Of a stretch of DNA of 64,000 nucleotides, positions 1-9,476 are shown piece after piece. The stretch lies in NCBI GenBank assembly GCA_018711625.1, contig DVID01000014.1, positions 24,614-88,613 of the forward strand, read 5' to 3'. Source of the stretch: Candidatus Limicola stercorigallinarum. GTDB lineage: Bacteria; Actinomycetota; Coriobacteriia; Coriobacteriales; Coriobacteriaceae. Made by a program: the position numbers and the translations under genes. Each line of letters opens with the position of its first letter. Within the stretch, counting starts at the first letter, position 1. The notes below the pieces were generated by a model. That model saw only the letters and a list, made by a program, of their open reading frames with translations. It was not told the origin of the DNA and did not search any database.

Positions 1-1
1 G

Positions 2-802
2 ATGGGGCTTGCCGCCATCTGTATCGCGTTCCCGCCTTATCCCTTCCAGCCCATCCAGATGACGCTCATCAACTTTTTCTGCATCGGGTTTCCGGGCTTT
101 GTGCTCGGCCTTGAGGCCAATCGTGCACGTGTTGAAGGCAGTTTCCTCGTCAATGTTGTCAAACGGGCACTCCCTGCTTCCCTCGCCGTGTGCATCGCTG
201 CCTGCCTGAATATGCTGGGCGCCGGGTTGTTCTCCTTCACCACCCAGGAGCTTTCCACGATGTGTCTCATTACCACGAGTGTCATTGGTTGCTGCCTCAT
301 CTGGCGTATTTCGCAGCCGTTGACACCGGTGCGCGTGGCGCTCTTTGTTGCGATTATTGTGGGTCTGGCCACGGGTATCCTTGGCTTTGCTGACTTCTTC
401 TCCATTGCGCGTCCAACCGTTGGCATCCTCGCCTGGCTTACGTTGTCGCTTCTTATAGGATGCTTGGTGTTCTTCCTTACCGCTTCTATGTTTGAGCGCT
501 ATGAGCCGCGTTCGACCCGTTTGGCTACGGGTTTTGGCCGCGGCGTGAGTGTGCGCACCGGTAAGCGCGGCACCAAGAAGGTGGCCTCAACGGGGTCTGC
601 ACCGCGTCGGCTAGTTTATCGGTTGCGCGACGGTCTTAAATCGCGGCGTGAACGCGCCAAGGTTGCTCAAAGTGTCGAGCATGCCGAACGCGCGCTTGCC
701 TCAACCAAGCGTTCCCGTCGTAATCGTCCCTCTGTTACAAAATCCGCTCAGGGCATCAAAGTGTCTATGAAGTCTCGCAAACGCGATAGCATGCACTCGT
801 GA
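2..802 (+). CDS. P-type cation-transporting ATPase, C-terminal part (5' end outside window)
   Basis: The first residues already lie in a membrane domain, so the true start is upstream of the window. About 165 residues form five or six hydrophobic segments. The opening segment, with PYPF followed by a QMTLINFF-like stretch and FPGFVLGLE, matches the start of the C-terminal membrane bundle of P-type ATPases of the CtpE/calcium-pump type, which follows the phosphorylation and ATP-binding domains. Those domains are not visible here, so the ion cannot be deduced. The last 100 residues are hydrophilic and strongly basic (many Arg and Lys), which is unusual for this family and probably a cytoplasmic tail. 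It ends 22 bp before aconitase. Confidence 0.7.
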   Translation: MGLAAICIAFPPYPFQPIQMTLINFFCIGFPGFVLGLEANRARVEGSFLVNVVKRALPASLAVCIAACLNMLGAGLFSFTTQELSTMCLITTSVIGCCLIWRISQPLTPVRVALFVAIIVGLATGILGFADFFSIARPTVGILAWLTLSLLIGCLVFFLTASMFERYEPRSTRLATGFGRGVSVRTGKRGTKKVASTGSAPRRLVYRLRDGLKSRRERAKVAQSVEHAERALASTKRSRRNRPSVTKSAQGIKVSMKSRKRDSMHS

Positions 803-824
803 GCCTTTGAGCGAAGGGATGACC

Positions 825-3479
825 ATGACCAATCTTGACTGCGGGGCGCTCGAGCCAACAACACTCAACGTCTCAGGTTCCTCATACACGATTTTTCCCG
901 TCACGAGCATCCCAGGCGTTGAGCAGCTTCCCGTGAGTCTGCGCATCCTGCTTGAAAACGTATTGCGCCGCGTCAAAGATCCTGAGCGCAAGCGCATGTA
1001 CGTGGAGCGCATACTTACCGCGGGCCATGCTGGTACGGCAGGCGAAGAGATAGAGTTCATGCCTTCGCGCGTGCTCTTTCAGGATTTCACAGGCGTCCCG
1101 GTGTTTGTGGACTTTGCAGCCATGCGCGATGAAGCTATTCGGCGGAGTGGTGACCCGGCGTCCATCAATCCCCAGGTACCTTGTGTGCTGGTGGTTGACC
1201 ACTCGGTAACGGCCGACGTTGTTTCCTGCGAGCGTGCGGCGGCGGAGAACGCGCGCATTGAAGCGGAGCGCAACGCCGAGCGCTTTGCCTTCCTCAAGTG
1301 GTCGTCTGAGCACTTTGATAACGTGGAGATTGTTCCGCCGGGCGTGGGCATTTGCCACCAGCTCAATATTGAGCGCTTCTGCGACATTGTGGTTGAGCGT
1401 GAGGATGATGCTCATGGTTCTGTGCTCTGCTTTGACTCCCTCGTGGGAACCGATTCCCACACGCCCACGGCTAATGGCATGGGCGTGCTGGGCTGGGGTG
1501 TAGGCGGCATTGAGGCCGAGGCTGCTGCGCTGGGGCAGCCCGTTACCATGACGGTGCCACCAGTGGTGGGTATGCACATGGTGGGCAAGCCCGCGCCTGG
1601 CGTATATGCCATGGATATCGCCCTCACGTTTGCGCAAGTGCTTCGCGCCGAGGGCGTGGTGGGCTCGCTTGTGGAGTGCTTTGGCCCCGGTGTGGCTGAG
1701 CTCTCGGTCACCCAACGCTCGACCATTGCCAATATGTCGCCCGAATATGGCTGTACGGCAACACTGTTCCCGCCCGACGCGGAGGCGATCGCACAGCTCG
1801 ATGCGTTTGGGCGTCCGGCAAAAACGCGCCAACTTGCTGAGGCGTATCTCAAGGCACAGGGTTTGTTGGACGTGGATTCGCAGGCCATCACCTACGCGCG
1901 TGTTCTTGAGTTTGATCTGGGCGCGGTGAAGCCCTCGCTTGCCGGCCCTTCGCGCCCGCATGATCGCTTGAACGTGCATGAGCTTGGTGAGCGCTTCCGC
2001 GCCACGCTCAAAGAGCATGGGCGCGATGCAGACGAGACCTTTACCGTTACGCTTGATGACGAGACCTATAGCCTGTCGCATGGCACGATTGCCATTGCCG
2101 CTATCACAAGCTGCACCACTGCGACCGACCCCTCCATGATGCTTGCGGCAGGTCTGGTGGCTCAGCGTGCCTGCGAGCTCGGATGTCGCCCGCGTCCATG
2201 GGTGAAGCGCATCTTCGCGCCGGGTTCTCATGCCACCTCTTCGCTTCTCAAGGCGGCTAACCTGCTTGATCCGCTTGAGCAACTGGGCTTTTCCGTTTGT
2301 GGCTGGGGCTGCATGAGTTGCATTGGCAACTCGGGCCCTTTGCCGCCTGCGATGCATGACCTGGCTTCCTCCTGCGAGTTTGCGAGCGTGCTTTCGGGCA
2401 ACCGCAACTTCGAGGGGCGCATTTCGCCCGATGTGGCACAAAACTACCTCTGTGCGCCGGCCTTGGTGGTTGCGCTTTCGCTGGCGGGAACGGTTGATAT
2501 CGACCTTGAGCATGATCCCGTGTGCGAGGGAGTCGCGGGGCCGGTGTATCTTGCCGACCTTCTGCCTTCCCAGGACGAGGTTGACGCGACGCTCGCCCGG
2601 GTGGTTACGCGCGACGCCTATGTTCAGGCACGGAGCGAGGCCCCTAAGAGTGCCGCTTGGGATGCTCTGCCGGTTCAGGCGGGCGATGTCTTTCTCTGGG
2701 ACGATGCCTCCACCTATGTGCGCCGCCCCACCTTCTTGGAAGATGCCCGGGCAGGTGCCACGGTCAATATCCATGGGGCAAAGGCTCTGCTCAGCCTGGG
2801 TGACTTTATTACCACCGACCACATTTCTCCTGCAGGTTCCATCGCGCCCGATTCTCCCGCCGCCCGCTACCTCATCGAGCATGGTGTTCGTGAGGATGCA
2901 TTTAACTCGTATGGAGCTCGGCGTGGCAACCACGAGGTGATGATGCGGGGCACCTTTGGCAACATCCGCCTGCAGAATCTCTTGACGCCCGAGAAGCAGG
3001 GAGGTTGGACGGTTGACCCGGTGAGTGGGAAGACCACAACGGTCTATGAAGCTGCTTGCTCGGCGCGTAAAGCGCGGCTGCCTCTTATCGTGCTTGCCAA
3101 GAAGATGTATGGCTCAGGCTCCTCGCGCGACTGGGCAGCTAAGGGCCCTGCGCTTCTGGGTGTGCGCGCGGTTGTTGCGGAAAGCTTCGAGCGTATTCAT
3201 CGTTCCAACCTCATTGGCATGGGTATTGTGCCCTTGGAGTTCGAGGTGGGGGAGAGTGCGGAGTCGCTCGGGCTTACCGGGTTCGAGACTTACGATATTG
3301 AGCCCATCGATTTTTCAAAGGGTGTGCCTGTTCCTACTCATGCGCGCGTTTGCGCCCGTAACGCGGACGGTCATGAAATCCACTTCCGGGTGAAGGTGCG
3401 TGTGGACACGGCTACCGAGGGCGCGTACCTTGAGCATGGTGGTATCCTTAACTACGTTCTGGATGATCTTTTGTCATGA
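825..3479 (+). CDS. acnA: Aconitate hydratase (aconitase A)
   Basis: Catalyses citrate to isocitrate isomerisation via cis-aconitate in the cytosol, using a 4Fe-4S cluster. The 884-residue length is normal for the AcnA/IRP type. Cluster ligands are visible as ITSCTTATDP and, further on, GCMSCIGNSGPLP. Substrate-binding blocks include GTDSHTPTANGMG and, in the C-terminal swivel domain, YGSGSSRDWAAKG. Two upstream in-frame starts exist (TTG at 807, ATG at 819), but the GAAGGG ribosome site ends right before 819 and is correctly spaced only for the ATG at 825. No other citrate-cycle gene is nearby, so it may serve glutamate synthesis rather than a full cycle; that is inference. Confidence 0.95.
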   Translation: MTNLDCGALEPTTLNVSGSSYTIFPVTSIPGVEQLPVSLRILLENVLRRVKDPERKRMYVERILTAGHAGTAGEEIEFMPSRVLFQDFTGVPVFVDFAAMRDEAIRRSGDPASINPQVPCVLVVDHSVTADVVSCERAAAENARIEAERNAERFAFLKWSSEHFDNVEIVPPGVGICHQLNIERFCDIVVEREDDAHGSVLCFDSLVGTDSHTPTANGMGVLGWGVGGIEAEAAALGQPVTMTVPPVVGMHMVGKPAPGVYAMDIALTFAQVLRAEGVVGSLVECFGPGVAELSVTQRSTIANMSPEYGCTATLFPPDAEAIAQLDAFGRPAKTRQLAEAYLKAQGLLDVDSQAITYARVLEFDLGAVKPSLAGPSRPHDRLNVHELGERFRATLKEHGRDADETFTVTLDDETYSLSHGTIAIAAITSCTTATDPSMMLAAGLVAQRACELGCRPRPWVKRIFAPGSHATSSLLKAANLLDPLEQLGFSVCGWGCMSCIGNSGPLPPAMHDLASSCEFASVLSGNRNFEGRISPDVAQNYLCAPALVVALSLAGTVDIDLEHDPVCEGVAGPVYLADLLPSQDEVDATLARVVTRDAYVQARSEAPKSAAWDALPVQAGDVFLWDDASTYVRRPTFLEDARAGATVNIHGAKALLSLGDFITTDHISPAGSIAPDSPAARYLIEHGVREDAFNSYGARRGNHEVMMRGTFGNIRLQNLLTPEKQGGWTVDPVSGKTTTVYEAACSARKARLPLIVLAKKMYGSGSSRDWAAKGPALLGVRAVVAESFERIHRSNLIGMGIVPLEFEVGESAESLGLTGFETYDIEPIDFSKGVPVPTHARVCARNADGHEIHFRVKVRVDTATEGAYLEHGGILNYVLDDLLS

Positions 3480-3506
3480 TCGCGTGCTGCGCGGGAATGG
3501 AGCCCA

Positions 3507-4574
3507 GTGATCTGCCCACATTGCCTTGAGACAATCGACGACGGCAGCTATGTGTGTCCTAAATGCGGCGGCTACACCGGCGCAGGTTCACACTCAGATT
3601 TCATCTTTTGTGAGGGGTGCGGTGCGCGCCTCTCGCCGCACGACCGCACCTGCCCTAAGTGCGGGCGACCCGCTCCGGGCATTCTCTCCACGAGTGCGTC
3701 CGCGTCCGACCTTGCGGCAGGTAAAACGGCTAGTTTCCCTAAGCTGACCTCAGAGATGATCGAAACGGAGCGCGCCCAGGCATCCGCGCAGTCTGTGCTT
3801 TCCGATTCGCTCGACCCCAGCGCCACCAATATTCTCAACACGGGCACGGATCCTCAAGAAGACCCCTTCCACCGAAAGCGCAAAGTGCCTCGTGGCATTA
3901 TCGCCGCCGTGGTGACGGTGCTCGTTATTGGAGCTGCGGCGTTTTGCGTGGTGGAAGATCCCTTTGGCGTGATGCCAGGCTTCTATAGCTGGCTGCGCGA
4001 GGCGGCAAGCGAGGCGTTCCCCAGCCGTCAGATTGCTGAGTCTGCTCAGGACGACGAAGGAGACGCGAACGCTACCGACGAAGGCGCCGACACAACCGAG
4101 GGCGAGAGCGTGCTCTCTGATGCGGAGCTGAGCGACGATGAGGCCTTTACGCGTCTGAACGGGCTCTATGAACGCATTGTCGCGTTCACCGATGAAGATC
4201 AGCTGGGCATGGTGATCGACGATTTCAACGGAGCCTACCTGCTTGCTGATAAGAGCGTACGTGAGGATACGGCCCGTGGCGCATACGCGCTTCGCGACCG
4301 TGTGCAGGCGGTGATTGACGAGCTTGAAGGCCTTAAACTCACCTCTTCCTCGGTGTACGAGGAAGACCGGGAGCACCTCATCCAGCTTGCTACGTGGATG
4401 TATGAGCGCGTTGACGTGATTTGCCAGTCGTGGGATATCTCGCTCGCGGTGCCTGAAGGGGAGTCGATGACGGCGCATCAGACGGAGATTCTTCAACCGC
4501 TGCGTGAGGCAGGTTCCTCGGCGCGCGAATCGTTCGATGCCAATGTATCGTCGTGGAGGCCGCGTCAGAAGTAA
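3507..4574 (+). CDS. Zinc-ribbon protein with one membrane span, unknown function
   Basis: GTG start with GGAG about 7 bases upstream. The N-terminus carries two zinc ribbons made of CPHC, CPKC, CEGC and CPKC pairs within the first 55 residues, as in the zinc-ribbon_2/DZR families. A Ser/Thr-rich linker leads to a single hydrophobic segment near residues 130-148, then an acidic stretch and a helical region of about 150 residues. The likely topology is ribbons in the cytoplasm and the helical domain outside. Such proteins are common in Actinomycetota and Bacillota, but their role is not established. Lies 27 bp after acnA, possibly cotranscribed. Confidence 0.75.
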   Translation: MICPHCLETIDDGSYVCPKCGGYTGAGSHSDFIFCEGCGARLSPHDRTCPKCGRPAPGILSTSASASDLAAGKTASFPKLTSEMIETERAQASAQSVLSDSLDPSATNILNTGTDPQEDPFHRKRKVPRGIIAAVVTVLVIGAAAFCVVEDPFGVMPGFYSWLREAASEAFPSRQIAESAQDDEGDANATDEGADTTEGESVLSDAELSDDEAFTRLNGLYERIVAFTDEDQLGMVIDDFNGAYLLADKSVREDTARGAYALRDRVQAVIDELEGLKLTSSSVYEEDREHLIQLATWMYERVDVICQSWDISLAVPEGESMTAHQTEILQPLREAGSSARESFDANVSSWRPRQK

Positions 4575-4622
4575 GCTCGTGCATGTGCTGTCCTAGCAAC
4601 GGGGCCATCATCGCATGTCAGC

Positions 4623-4651
4623 TTGGTGAGGTGGCATTTTCTTGCTAAACT
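4623..4651 (+). promoter_or_regulatory. Possible promoter for the cyclophilin gene
   Basis: TTGGTG and TAAACT are separated by 17 bases, 36 bases before the chosen start codon. Both boxes are only partial matches to the housekeeping consensus, so this is a weak call. Confidence 0.3.
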
Positions 4652-4686
4652 TGATGCGATTGATTGTTCCCAAAGGAGGGATGAGC

Positions 4687-5232
4687 ATGTTCGGTTTGGG
4701 CAGAGAGCTCTACACGCCTACCTACACCGTTGTGGGCGATGAGGTTGCGCGCATTGAAACATCGAAGGGCACCATTGTGGTGAAGCTCGATGGTGCTGGG
4801 GCTCCCATTCACGTTGCCAACTTCTGTGAGCTTGCCGAGACAGAGTTTTACGACGGGACCAAGTTCCATCGCTATGTGCCGGGCTTTGTGATTCAGGGTG
4901 GCGATCCCAACACGCGCGACATGGATCCTGCGGACGTTGCTGCAGGCAAGCCCGGTCCGAACGGTCGCCCCGGTACGGGTGGTCCTGGTTACTGCATCAA
5001 GGCCGAGTTTGCCACCAATCCCAACAATAGCCATGTGGACGGCGCCCTTGCCATGGCCCGTTCGCAGCATCCCGATTCGGCTGGCTCGCAGTTCTATTTC
5101 TGCCTGGGCCCGCAGCATAATCTTGATTCGGGTTACACCGTTTTTGGTACCACCATCGAGGGTATGGACGTTATTAGCCAGCTGCGCGCTGGTGACGAGA
5201 TTGTGCACGTCACGATCGAACATGAGGCTTAA
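4687..5232 (+). CDS. Peptidyl-prolyl cis-trans isomerase, cyclophilin type
   Basis: Accelerates proline isomerisation during protein folding. The 181-residue protein is a single cyclophilin domain: FHRYVPGFVIQGGDP carries the catalytic Arg and the binding-site residues, and a GSQFYFCLG block and a GYTVFGTTIEGMDV block follow in the usual order. No signal peptide or lipobox is seen, so it should be cytosolic. The strong AAAGGAGGG site ends at 4680. It is too close to the ATG at 4681 and well spaced for the ATG at 4687, which is why the shorter start was chosen. The TPR gene follows after 17 bp. Confidence 0.92.
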   Translation: MFGLGRELYTPTYTVVGDEVARIETSKGTIVVKLDGAGAPIHVANFCELAETEFYDGTKFHRYVPGFVIQGGDPNTRDMDPADVAAGKPGPNGRPGTGGPGYCIKAEFATNPNNSHVDGALAMARSQHPDSAGSQFYFCLGPQHNLDSGYTVFGTTIEGMDVISQLRAGDEIVHVTIEHEA

Positions 5233-5249
5233 CCGTAGTAGGAGGTCAC

Positions 5250-6740
5250 GTGAACACGCAACTTATTGATCAGGCTCGTGCTGCCTACCGTGCGGGCGAT
5301 TTCTCTGCCGCGGCACAGATGTTTGCTGCCGCCAAGGATACCAGCGAGATTGCGGGCGAGGTTGACCACCTGCGCGGCAATGCGCTCATGCGCCTGGGCC
5401 TGTGGAACGATGCTGTTCAGGCATATTCGCTGGCGCTCCAGGATGCTTCGTATGGCAAGCGTGGCGCGCTCTGCACCAATATGGGCAAGGCGTATGCCGC
5501 GGCGGGTGACAACGCCTCGGCTGTTCAGAGCTTTAGCGAAGCGGTGAAAGACACCACCTATGCCACGCCGTACAAGGCCTATCTGGGCATGGGTTCGGCG
5601 CTTCTGGCGCAGGGCGATGTGGCTCAGGCGGGCACGGCATTTCGTCAGGCTGCCATCGACGGCGCCAACCCCGCTCCGGCAGGTGCCTTGGCGCAGCTGG
5701 CTGCTTGCTTCATCAAGCTCGACCGTCCGGGCGATGCCATTGAGTCGTATCGCACGGCGCTTGATTTCGCCACGCCGCGCGATGATACCCGTGCGATCCA
5801 GGCGGGGTTGGGCGAGGCCTATTGTGCGGCAAACCGTTGGACCGAGGCGGTAGACGCCTTTACCTCCGCTACGGCAGACGGCATCTACCAGCTTACCGAC
5901 GAGCAGCGGGAGGCCAACGCCAAAGCCCAGGATGCCCTCGACGCCATTTCTGCGCAGCGCGCTATGACGTCTACGGCTGCGACCTCTGCGACCAACCAGG
6001 CTCCGGTTGACCCCTTGGATCCCATGGGCAAGTCTGGCTCGCTCATGCCCGATCCCTCCGATACGGGCTTCTTCACGCTCACCGAGTCCGAGATGGTTCA
6101 GCAGGATAAGCGTGAGATGAAGGTGAGGCGCCGCCACCGTCACCTGGGCCTCAAGATTTTCCTCGTTATCTTCGTGTTGCTCCTCATTGCCGCTGGCGTG
6201 CTGGGCTTCTTCTACACGCGCGGTCTGGGCTTCCCCTCGCAGCAGGACACCATCACGGGTCTTTTCCAGGCGGTAACGAATGGTGAGGACACCGATCAGT
6301 ACTTTGCCTCCGCGCTTTCTCAGGATTCGAAGGACATCATTGTGTCTACCATCCCGGAAAATGCTACGCCCACGATTGAGGCTATGGATCAGTCGATGAC
6401 AGAGTCCACCGCCCAGGTTTCGGTCACGCTTTCCATGGGTGGTGAGCAAACCTATGAGGTTTCCTTCGTGCGTTCCGATAACCACATCGGTTGGGTGGTA
6501 AGCGGCCTTCAGATTGACTTTAATGCCGACGCTCCTACGGCCAATGATGCCGAGGCCACCTCGGGCACGAGCGGACTCTCCGCGGACGATGAAGGCACCG
6601 ACAGTACCCAGGACGATTCCGACATGACCGCCTCAGACGGCTCGCTCGATGAGGATTCGACCGATCTTTCGTCCACGGATGACAATTCCTCAAGCGCTAA
6701 CCAGGACGACGCCCCTGATTCTGCTGAGGATAACGCTTAG
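5250..6740 (+). CDS. TPR-repeat protein with one membrane span and acidic extracellular tail
   Basis: GTG start behind GGAGG. Residues 1 to about 230 are helical repeats of the tetratricopeptide type (for example RAAYRAGDFSAAAQMF and later AYAAAGDNASAVQSF), which usually hold protein partners. A basic stretch (KVRRRHRH, about 290-298) precedes one membrane segment near 300-325. The following domain of about 100 residues is outside, and the protein ends in some 70 residues rich in Asp, Ser and Thr. The orientation (TPRs inside) follows from the positive-inside rule. The partner is unknown; the position before mreB suggests, but does not prove, an envelope role. Confidence 0.75.
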   Translation: MNTQLIDQARAAYRAGDFSAAAQMFAAAKDTSEIAGEVDHLRGNALMRLGLWNDAVQAYSLALQDASYGKRGALCTNMGKAYAAAGDNASAVQSFSEAVKDTTYATPYKAYLGMGSALLAQGDVAQAGTAFRQAAIDGANPAPAGALAQLAACFIKLDRPGDAIESYRTALDFATPRDDTRAIQAGLGEAYCAANRWTEAVDAFTSATADGIYQLTDEQREANAKAQDALDAISAQRAMTSTAATSATNQAPVDPLDPMGKSGSLMPDPSDTGFFTLTESEMVQQDKREMKVRRRHRHLGLKIFLVIFVLLLIAAGVLGFFYTRGLGFPSQQDTITGLFQAVTNGEDTDQYFASALSQDSKDIIVSTIPENATPTIEAMDQSMTESTAQVSVTLSMGGEQTYEVSFVRSDNHIGWVVSGLQIDFNADAPTANDAEATSGTSGLSADDEGTDSTQDDSDMTASDGSLDEDSTDLSSTDDNSSSANQDDAPDSAEDNA

Positions 6741-6767
6741 CGCATATGTAATTTGCAGCAAGTACGT

Positions 6768-6798
6768 GATGAACAGGCGTGTGATGCGCCTGTTCATC
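6768..6798 (+). terminator. Hairpin after the TPR gene, probable terminator
   Basis: A perfect 12-bp stem (6768-6779 with 6787-6798) and a 7-base loop, 27 bases after the stop codon. There is no clear T-run after it, so it may be a weak terminator or a processing site. It separates the TPR gene from the mre operon. Confidence 0.5.
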
Positions 6799-6852
6799 TA
6801 CACTTGTAGCAAAGATCACGACACGTGAGGTTACGACCACCTGGGAGCTACC

Positions 6853-7896
6853 TTGTTTTCTTTGATGGATATGCTGTTCGGCCAGTACGATGGCGACCTT
6901 GCCATCGACTTGGGCACAGCGAACACGCTTGTCTCGGTCCGCGGCAAGGGTATCGTTATCCGCGAGCCTTCCGTTGTTGCCATCGATAAAAACGATGAGC
7001 GCATTCTGGCTGTTGGTATTGAGGCTAAGCGCATGCTCGGACGTACGCCGGGCAACATCGTTGCGGTTCGCCCGCTCAAAGATGGCGTCATCGCTGACTT
7101 TGATGTTACCGAGGCCATGCTGCGTTACTTCATCGATAAGGCGTCTGAGAAGCGCTATCCTTGGACGCCGCGTCCGCGCGTGGTGGTGTGCGTACCCTCG
7201 GGCGTAACGTCGGTGGAGAAGCGTGCCGTCTTTGAGGCTACCATCCAGGCCGGCGCTCGCCAGGCATACCTCATTGAGGAGCCCATGGCGGCTGCCATCG
7301 GCGCAGACCTCCCGGTAGAGGAGCCCACGGGTTCCATGGTGATCGACATTGGTGGCGGCACCACCGAGGTTGCCGTTATTGCTATGGGCGGCATCGTGGT
7401 CTCGCGTTCCATCCGCGTCGCTGGTGATGAGTTTGACCAGGCGATTCTCTCGCACGTGCGTGATGCTTATAACCTTGCCATCGGCGAGCGCACGGCCGAG
7501 GACATCAAGATCAAGGTGGGCTCTGCGGTTCCGCTCAAAGATGAGCTTGATGTAGAGGTCAATGGTCGCGACGTTATCACGGGCCTGCCCAAGACGGTGC
7601 GTATCGAGAGCGAAGAGATTCGTCGCGCGCTGCAAAAGCCGCTTGACGAGATGACCAAGGCGGTCAAGGACGCGCTCGATGCCACGCCGCCCGATCTTGC
7701 TTCCGACCTCATGTACTACGGCATCCTGCTTACCGGCGGCGGTGCTCTGTTGCGCGGTCTAGACGTACGCTTGCGCGATGAAACGGGCGTCTCGGTTAAC
7801 GTGAGCCCCACGGCGCTTGATAACGTGGTCAATGGATGTGCGCGTGTGCTTGAGGCAAACGCTTTTGACGGTGGTTTTGTTCAGAGTAACGCGTAA
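6853..7896 (+). CDS. mreB: Rod-shape actin homologue MreB
   Basis: Forms membrane-bound filaments that guide lateral cell-wall synthesis. The 347-residue protein has the actin-fold nucleotide motifs in order: DLGTANT, VPSGVTSVEKRAV, DIGGGTTEVAVI and LTGGGALLRGL. The start is a TTG with GGGAG five bases upstream; the nearest ATG (6865) would be too far from that site and would shorten the N-terminus. First gene of a compact operon, with mreC 17 bp downstream, then mreD, mrdA and rodA. No convincing promoter was found in the 112-bp gap before it. Confidence 0.97.
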   Translation: MFSLMDMLFGQYDGDLAIDLGTANTLVSVRGKGIVIREPSVVAIDKNDERILAVGIEAKRMLGRTPGNIVAVRPLKDGVIADFDVTEAMLRYFIDKASEKRYPWTPRPRVVVCVPSGVTSVEKRAVFEATIQAGARQAYLIEEPMAAAIGADLPVEEPTGSMVIDIGGGTTEVAVIAMGGIVVSRSIRVAGDEFDQAILSHVRDAYNLAIGERTAEDIKIKVGSAVPLKDELDVEVNGRDVITGLPKTVRIESEEIRRALQKPLDEMTKAVKDALDATPPDLASDLMYYGILLTGGGALLRGLDVRLRDETGVSVNVSPTALDNVVNGCARVLEANAFDGGFVQSNA

Positions 7897-7913
7897 GGAG
7901 GGTCGAAGCCGTT

Positions 7914-8906
7914 TTGCCTCGCACCCAAAAGTATTCCTCAAAATACAACACGAAGACGCAATCAACGGGTTTCCGCCCGTTGATTGTTTTATCGATTGTC
8001 TCGGTGCTTTTGCTCACCTTTTACATTCGTGAGGGAGACACGGGACCCATCCATGCTGTGCGCGCGGGTGTTGCCACCATTACCTCGCCGGTGCGCTCGC
8101 TGGGTTCGGTTATCGCGTCGCCGTTCAATGGTCTTGGCAACATCTTTGCCAACCTCACGGCATCGCAGGAAACCCTCGATGAACTGCGTGAACAAAATAA
8201 GGAGCTCACGGCACAGGTGGCTGAGCTTAGCGAGGCGCAGGAAACCGCTACGCGGCTGGAAGGCCTTCTGGAGCTTAAGAGCACCTACAACCTGCAATCA
8301 ACAGCCGCGCGTATCGTGGGTTCATCTACCGATGCGTGGTCGCGTACGGTGACGATCGACAAGGGTTCGCTCGATGGCTTGGCGATCAACATGCCGGTTA
8401 CCGATTCGTCGGGCGTTATTGGCCAGATTATCGAGGTGGCTCCCACCTCCGCGGTGGTGCGCCTCATTACCGACGAGGCGTCCGGTGTTTCTGCCATGGT
8501 GCAGAGCACGCGTGCCCAGGGCATTTTGCAGGGCCAGCCTGATGGAACGCTGCGCCTGGAGTATGTCTCTGTTGATGCAGACGTGAAAGAGGGAGACATC
8601 ATTGTTACCTCGGGCATTGGCGGCATTTATCCCAAGGGCCTGCCCTTGGGCACGGTGGCATCGGTTGAACGTGAGCCTAACGCGCTCTACTACACCGTGG
8701 TGGTGAATGTGACCTCCACGACCGAGAACAACGAGGAGGTCCTTGTTATCACCTCGCTCACCGAGGAGCAGTCTGCCTCTGATGAGGAGGTGGCCTCTGC
8801 CAATAGCACTCCGCAGGGTGGCTCGCGCAATGAGTCGGGCGACGCTGATGGTTCTGATGACACCCAGGGGTCCGACACCGATGGCTCCACCGATACGGAA
8901 GCGTGA
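7914..8906 (+). CDS. mreC: Rod-shape determining protein MreC
   Basis: Extracytoplasmic scaffold linking MreB to PBP2 and RodA. A short basic N-terminus is followed by a membrane span (about residues 22-40), a coiled coil (about 88-125, LDELREQNKEL onwards) and the beta-barrel MreC core with GVIGQIIEV and VVTSGIGGIYPKGLPLG-like blocks. The last 45 residues are a low-complexity tail rich in Ser, Asp and Gly that most homologues lack. TTG start; AAGGAGGG lies about 11 bases upstream and overlaps the mreB stop, suggesting coupled translation. Confidence 0.93.
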   Translation: MPRTQKYSSKYNTKTQSTGFRPLIVLSIVSVLLLTFYIREGDTGPIHAVRAGVATITSPVRSLGSVIASPFNGLGNIFANLTASQETLDELREQNKELTAQVAELSEAQETATRLEGLLELKSTYNLQSTAARIVGSSTDAWSRTVTIDKGSLDGLAINMPVTDSSGVIGQIIEVAPTSAVVRLITDEASGVSAMVQSTRAQGILQGQPDGTLRLEYVSVDADVKEGDIIVTSGIGGIYPKGLPLGTVASVEREPNALYYTVVVNVTSTTENNEEVLVITSLTEEQSASDEEVASANSTPQGGSRNESGDADGSDDTQGSDTDGSTDTEA

Positions 8907-8916
8907 TAGGTTCTCC

Positions 8917-9465
8917 ATGGATCTTAGAGATGCAACACATTCCAATACCGCGCTTGTGGTGGTGACGGTCATTGCCGTTCTGCTCCACGTGGGCATTGGG
9001 CCACAGATCAGCATTTTTGGCGGGCGCATCAACTTTATGCTTGTCCTTGCCATTGTGTACGCGTTTAGCGGCAACACGCGCAGCGCCGTTATTGCTGGCT
9101 TTGCGTGTGGCCTGTTCTATGACCTTACGGCTTCGGTGCCCGTGGGGCTTATGTCGCTTCTGCTTACCATTGGTGGATTTGTGCTCTCCAACACGCCAAG
9201 CGCAAGAGTGGGCTCCAGCCTTGCTGATGCATCCCGTTTATCGTTTGTGTATGCCTTTGTTATCTGCATCGTTTATTCACTCTTGCTTCTTATCATGGGC
9301 GTTCGAAGTGATGTGATGGCAACGGTCTTTGGTCATGGGCTCACCTCTGCCATCATCACAGGGCTCGTCACCATTCCGGCCCTTATGTTCTCGGGTGTGC
9401 TTGACGGGCAGCACCATAGCTTCTCGTCGCGGGGTAAAGGATCGCGCTTCAAGGGGATTAAATAA
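8917..9465 (+). CDS. mreD: Rod-shape determining membrane protein MreD
   Basis: Integral membrane partner of MreC, 182 residues with about five hydrophobic segments. The block RINFMLVLAIVYAF and the GLFYDLTASVPVGLMSL segment are characteristic of MreD. The ATG at 8917, 10 bp after mreC, was preferred over longer in-frame extensions, which would translate mreC sequence. The ribosome site is weak (TAGG). The C-terminus is basic. Confidence 0.88.
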   Translation: MDLRDATHSNTALVVVTVIAVLLHVGIGPQISIFGGRINFMLVLAIVYAFSGNTRSAVIAGFACGLFYDLTASVPVGLMSLLLTIGGFVLSNTPSARVGSSLADASRLSFVYAFVICIVYSLLLLIMGVRSDVMATVFGHGLTSAIITGLVTIPALMFSGVLDGQHHSFSSRGKGSRFKGIK

Positions 9466-9476
9466 GGGGGTACCTG

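Noticed and set aside
882-2933. 683-codon minus-strand open frame opposite acnA
   Set aside because: Shadow of a high-GC coding gene; composition is rich in Arg and His and no family is visible.
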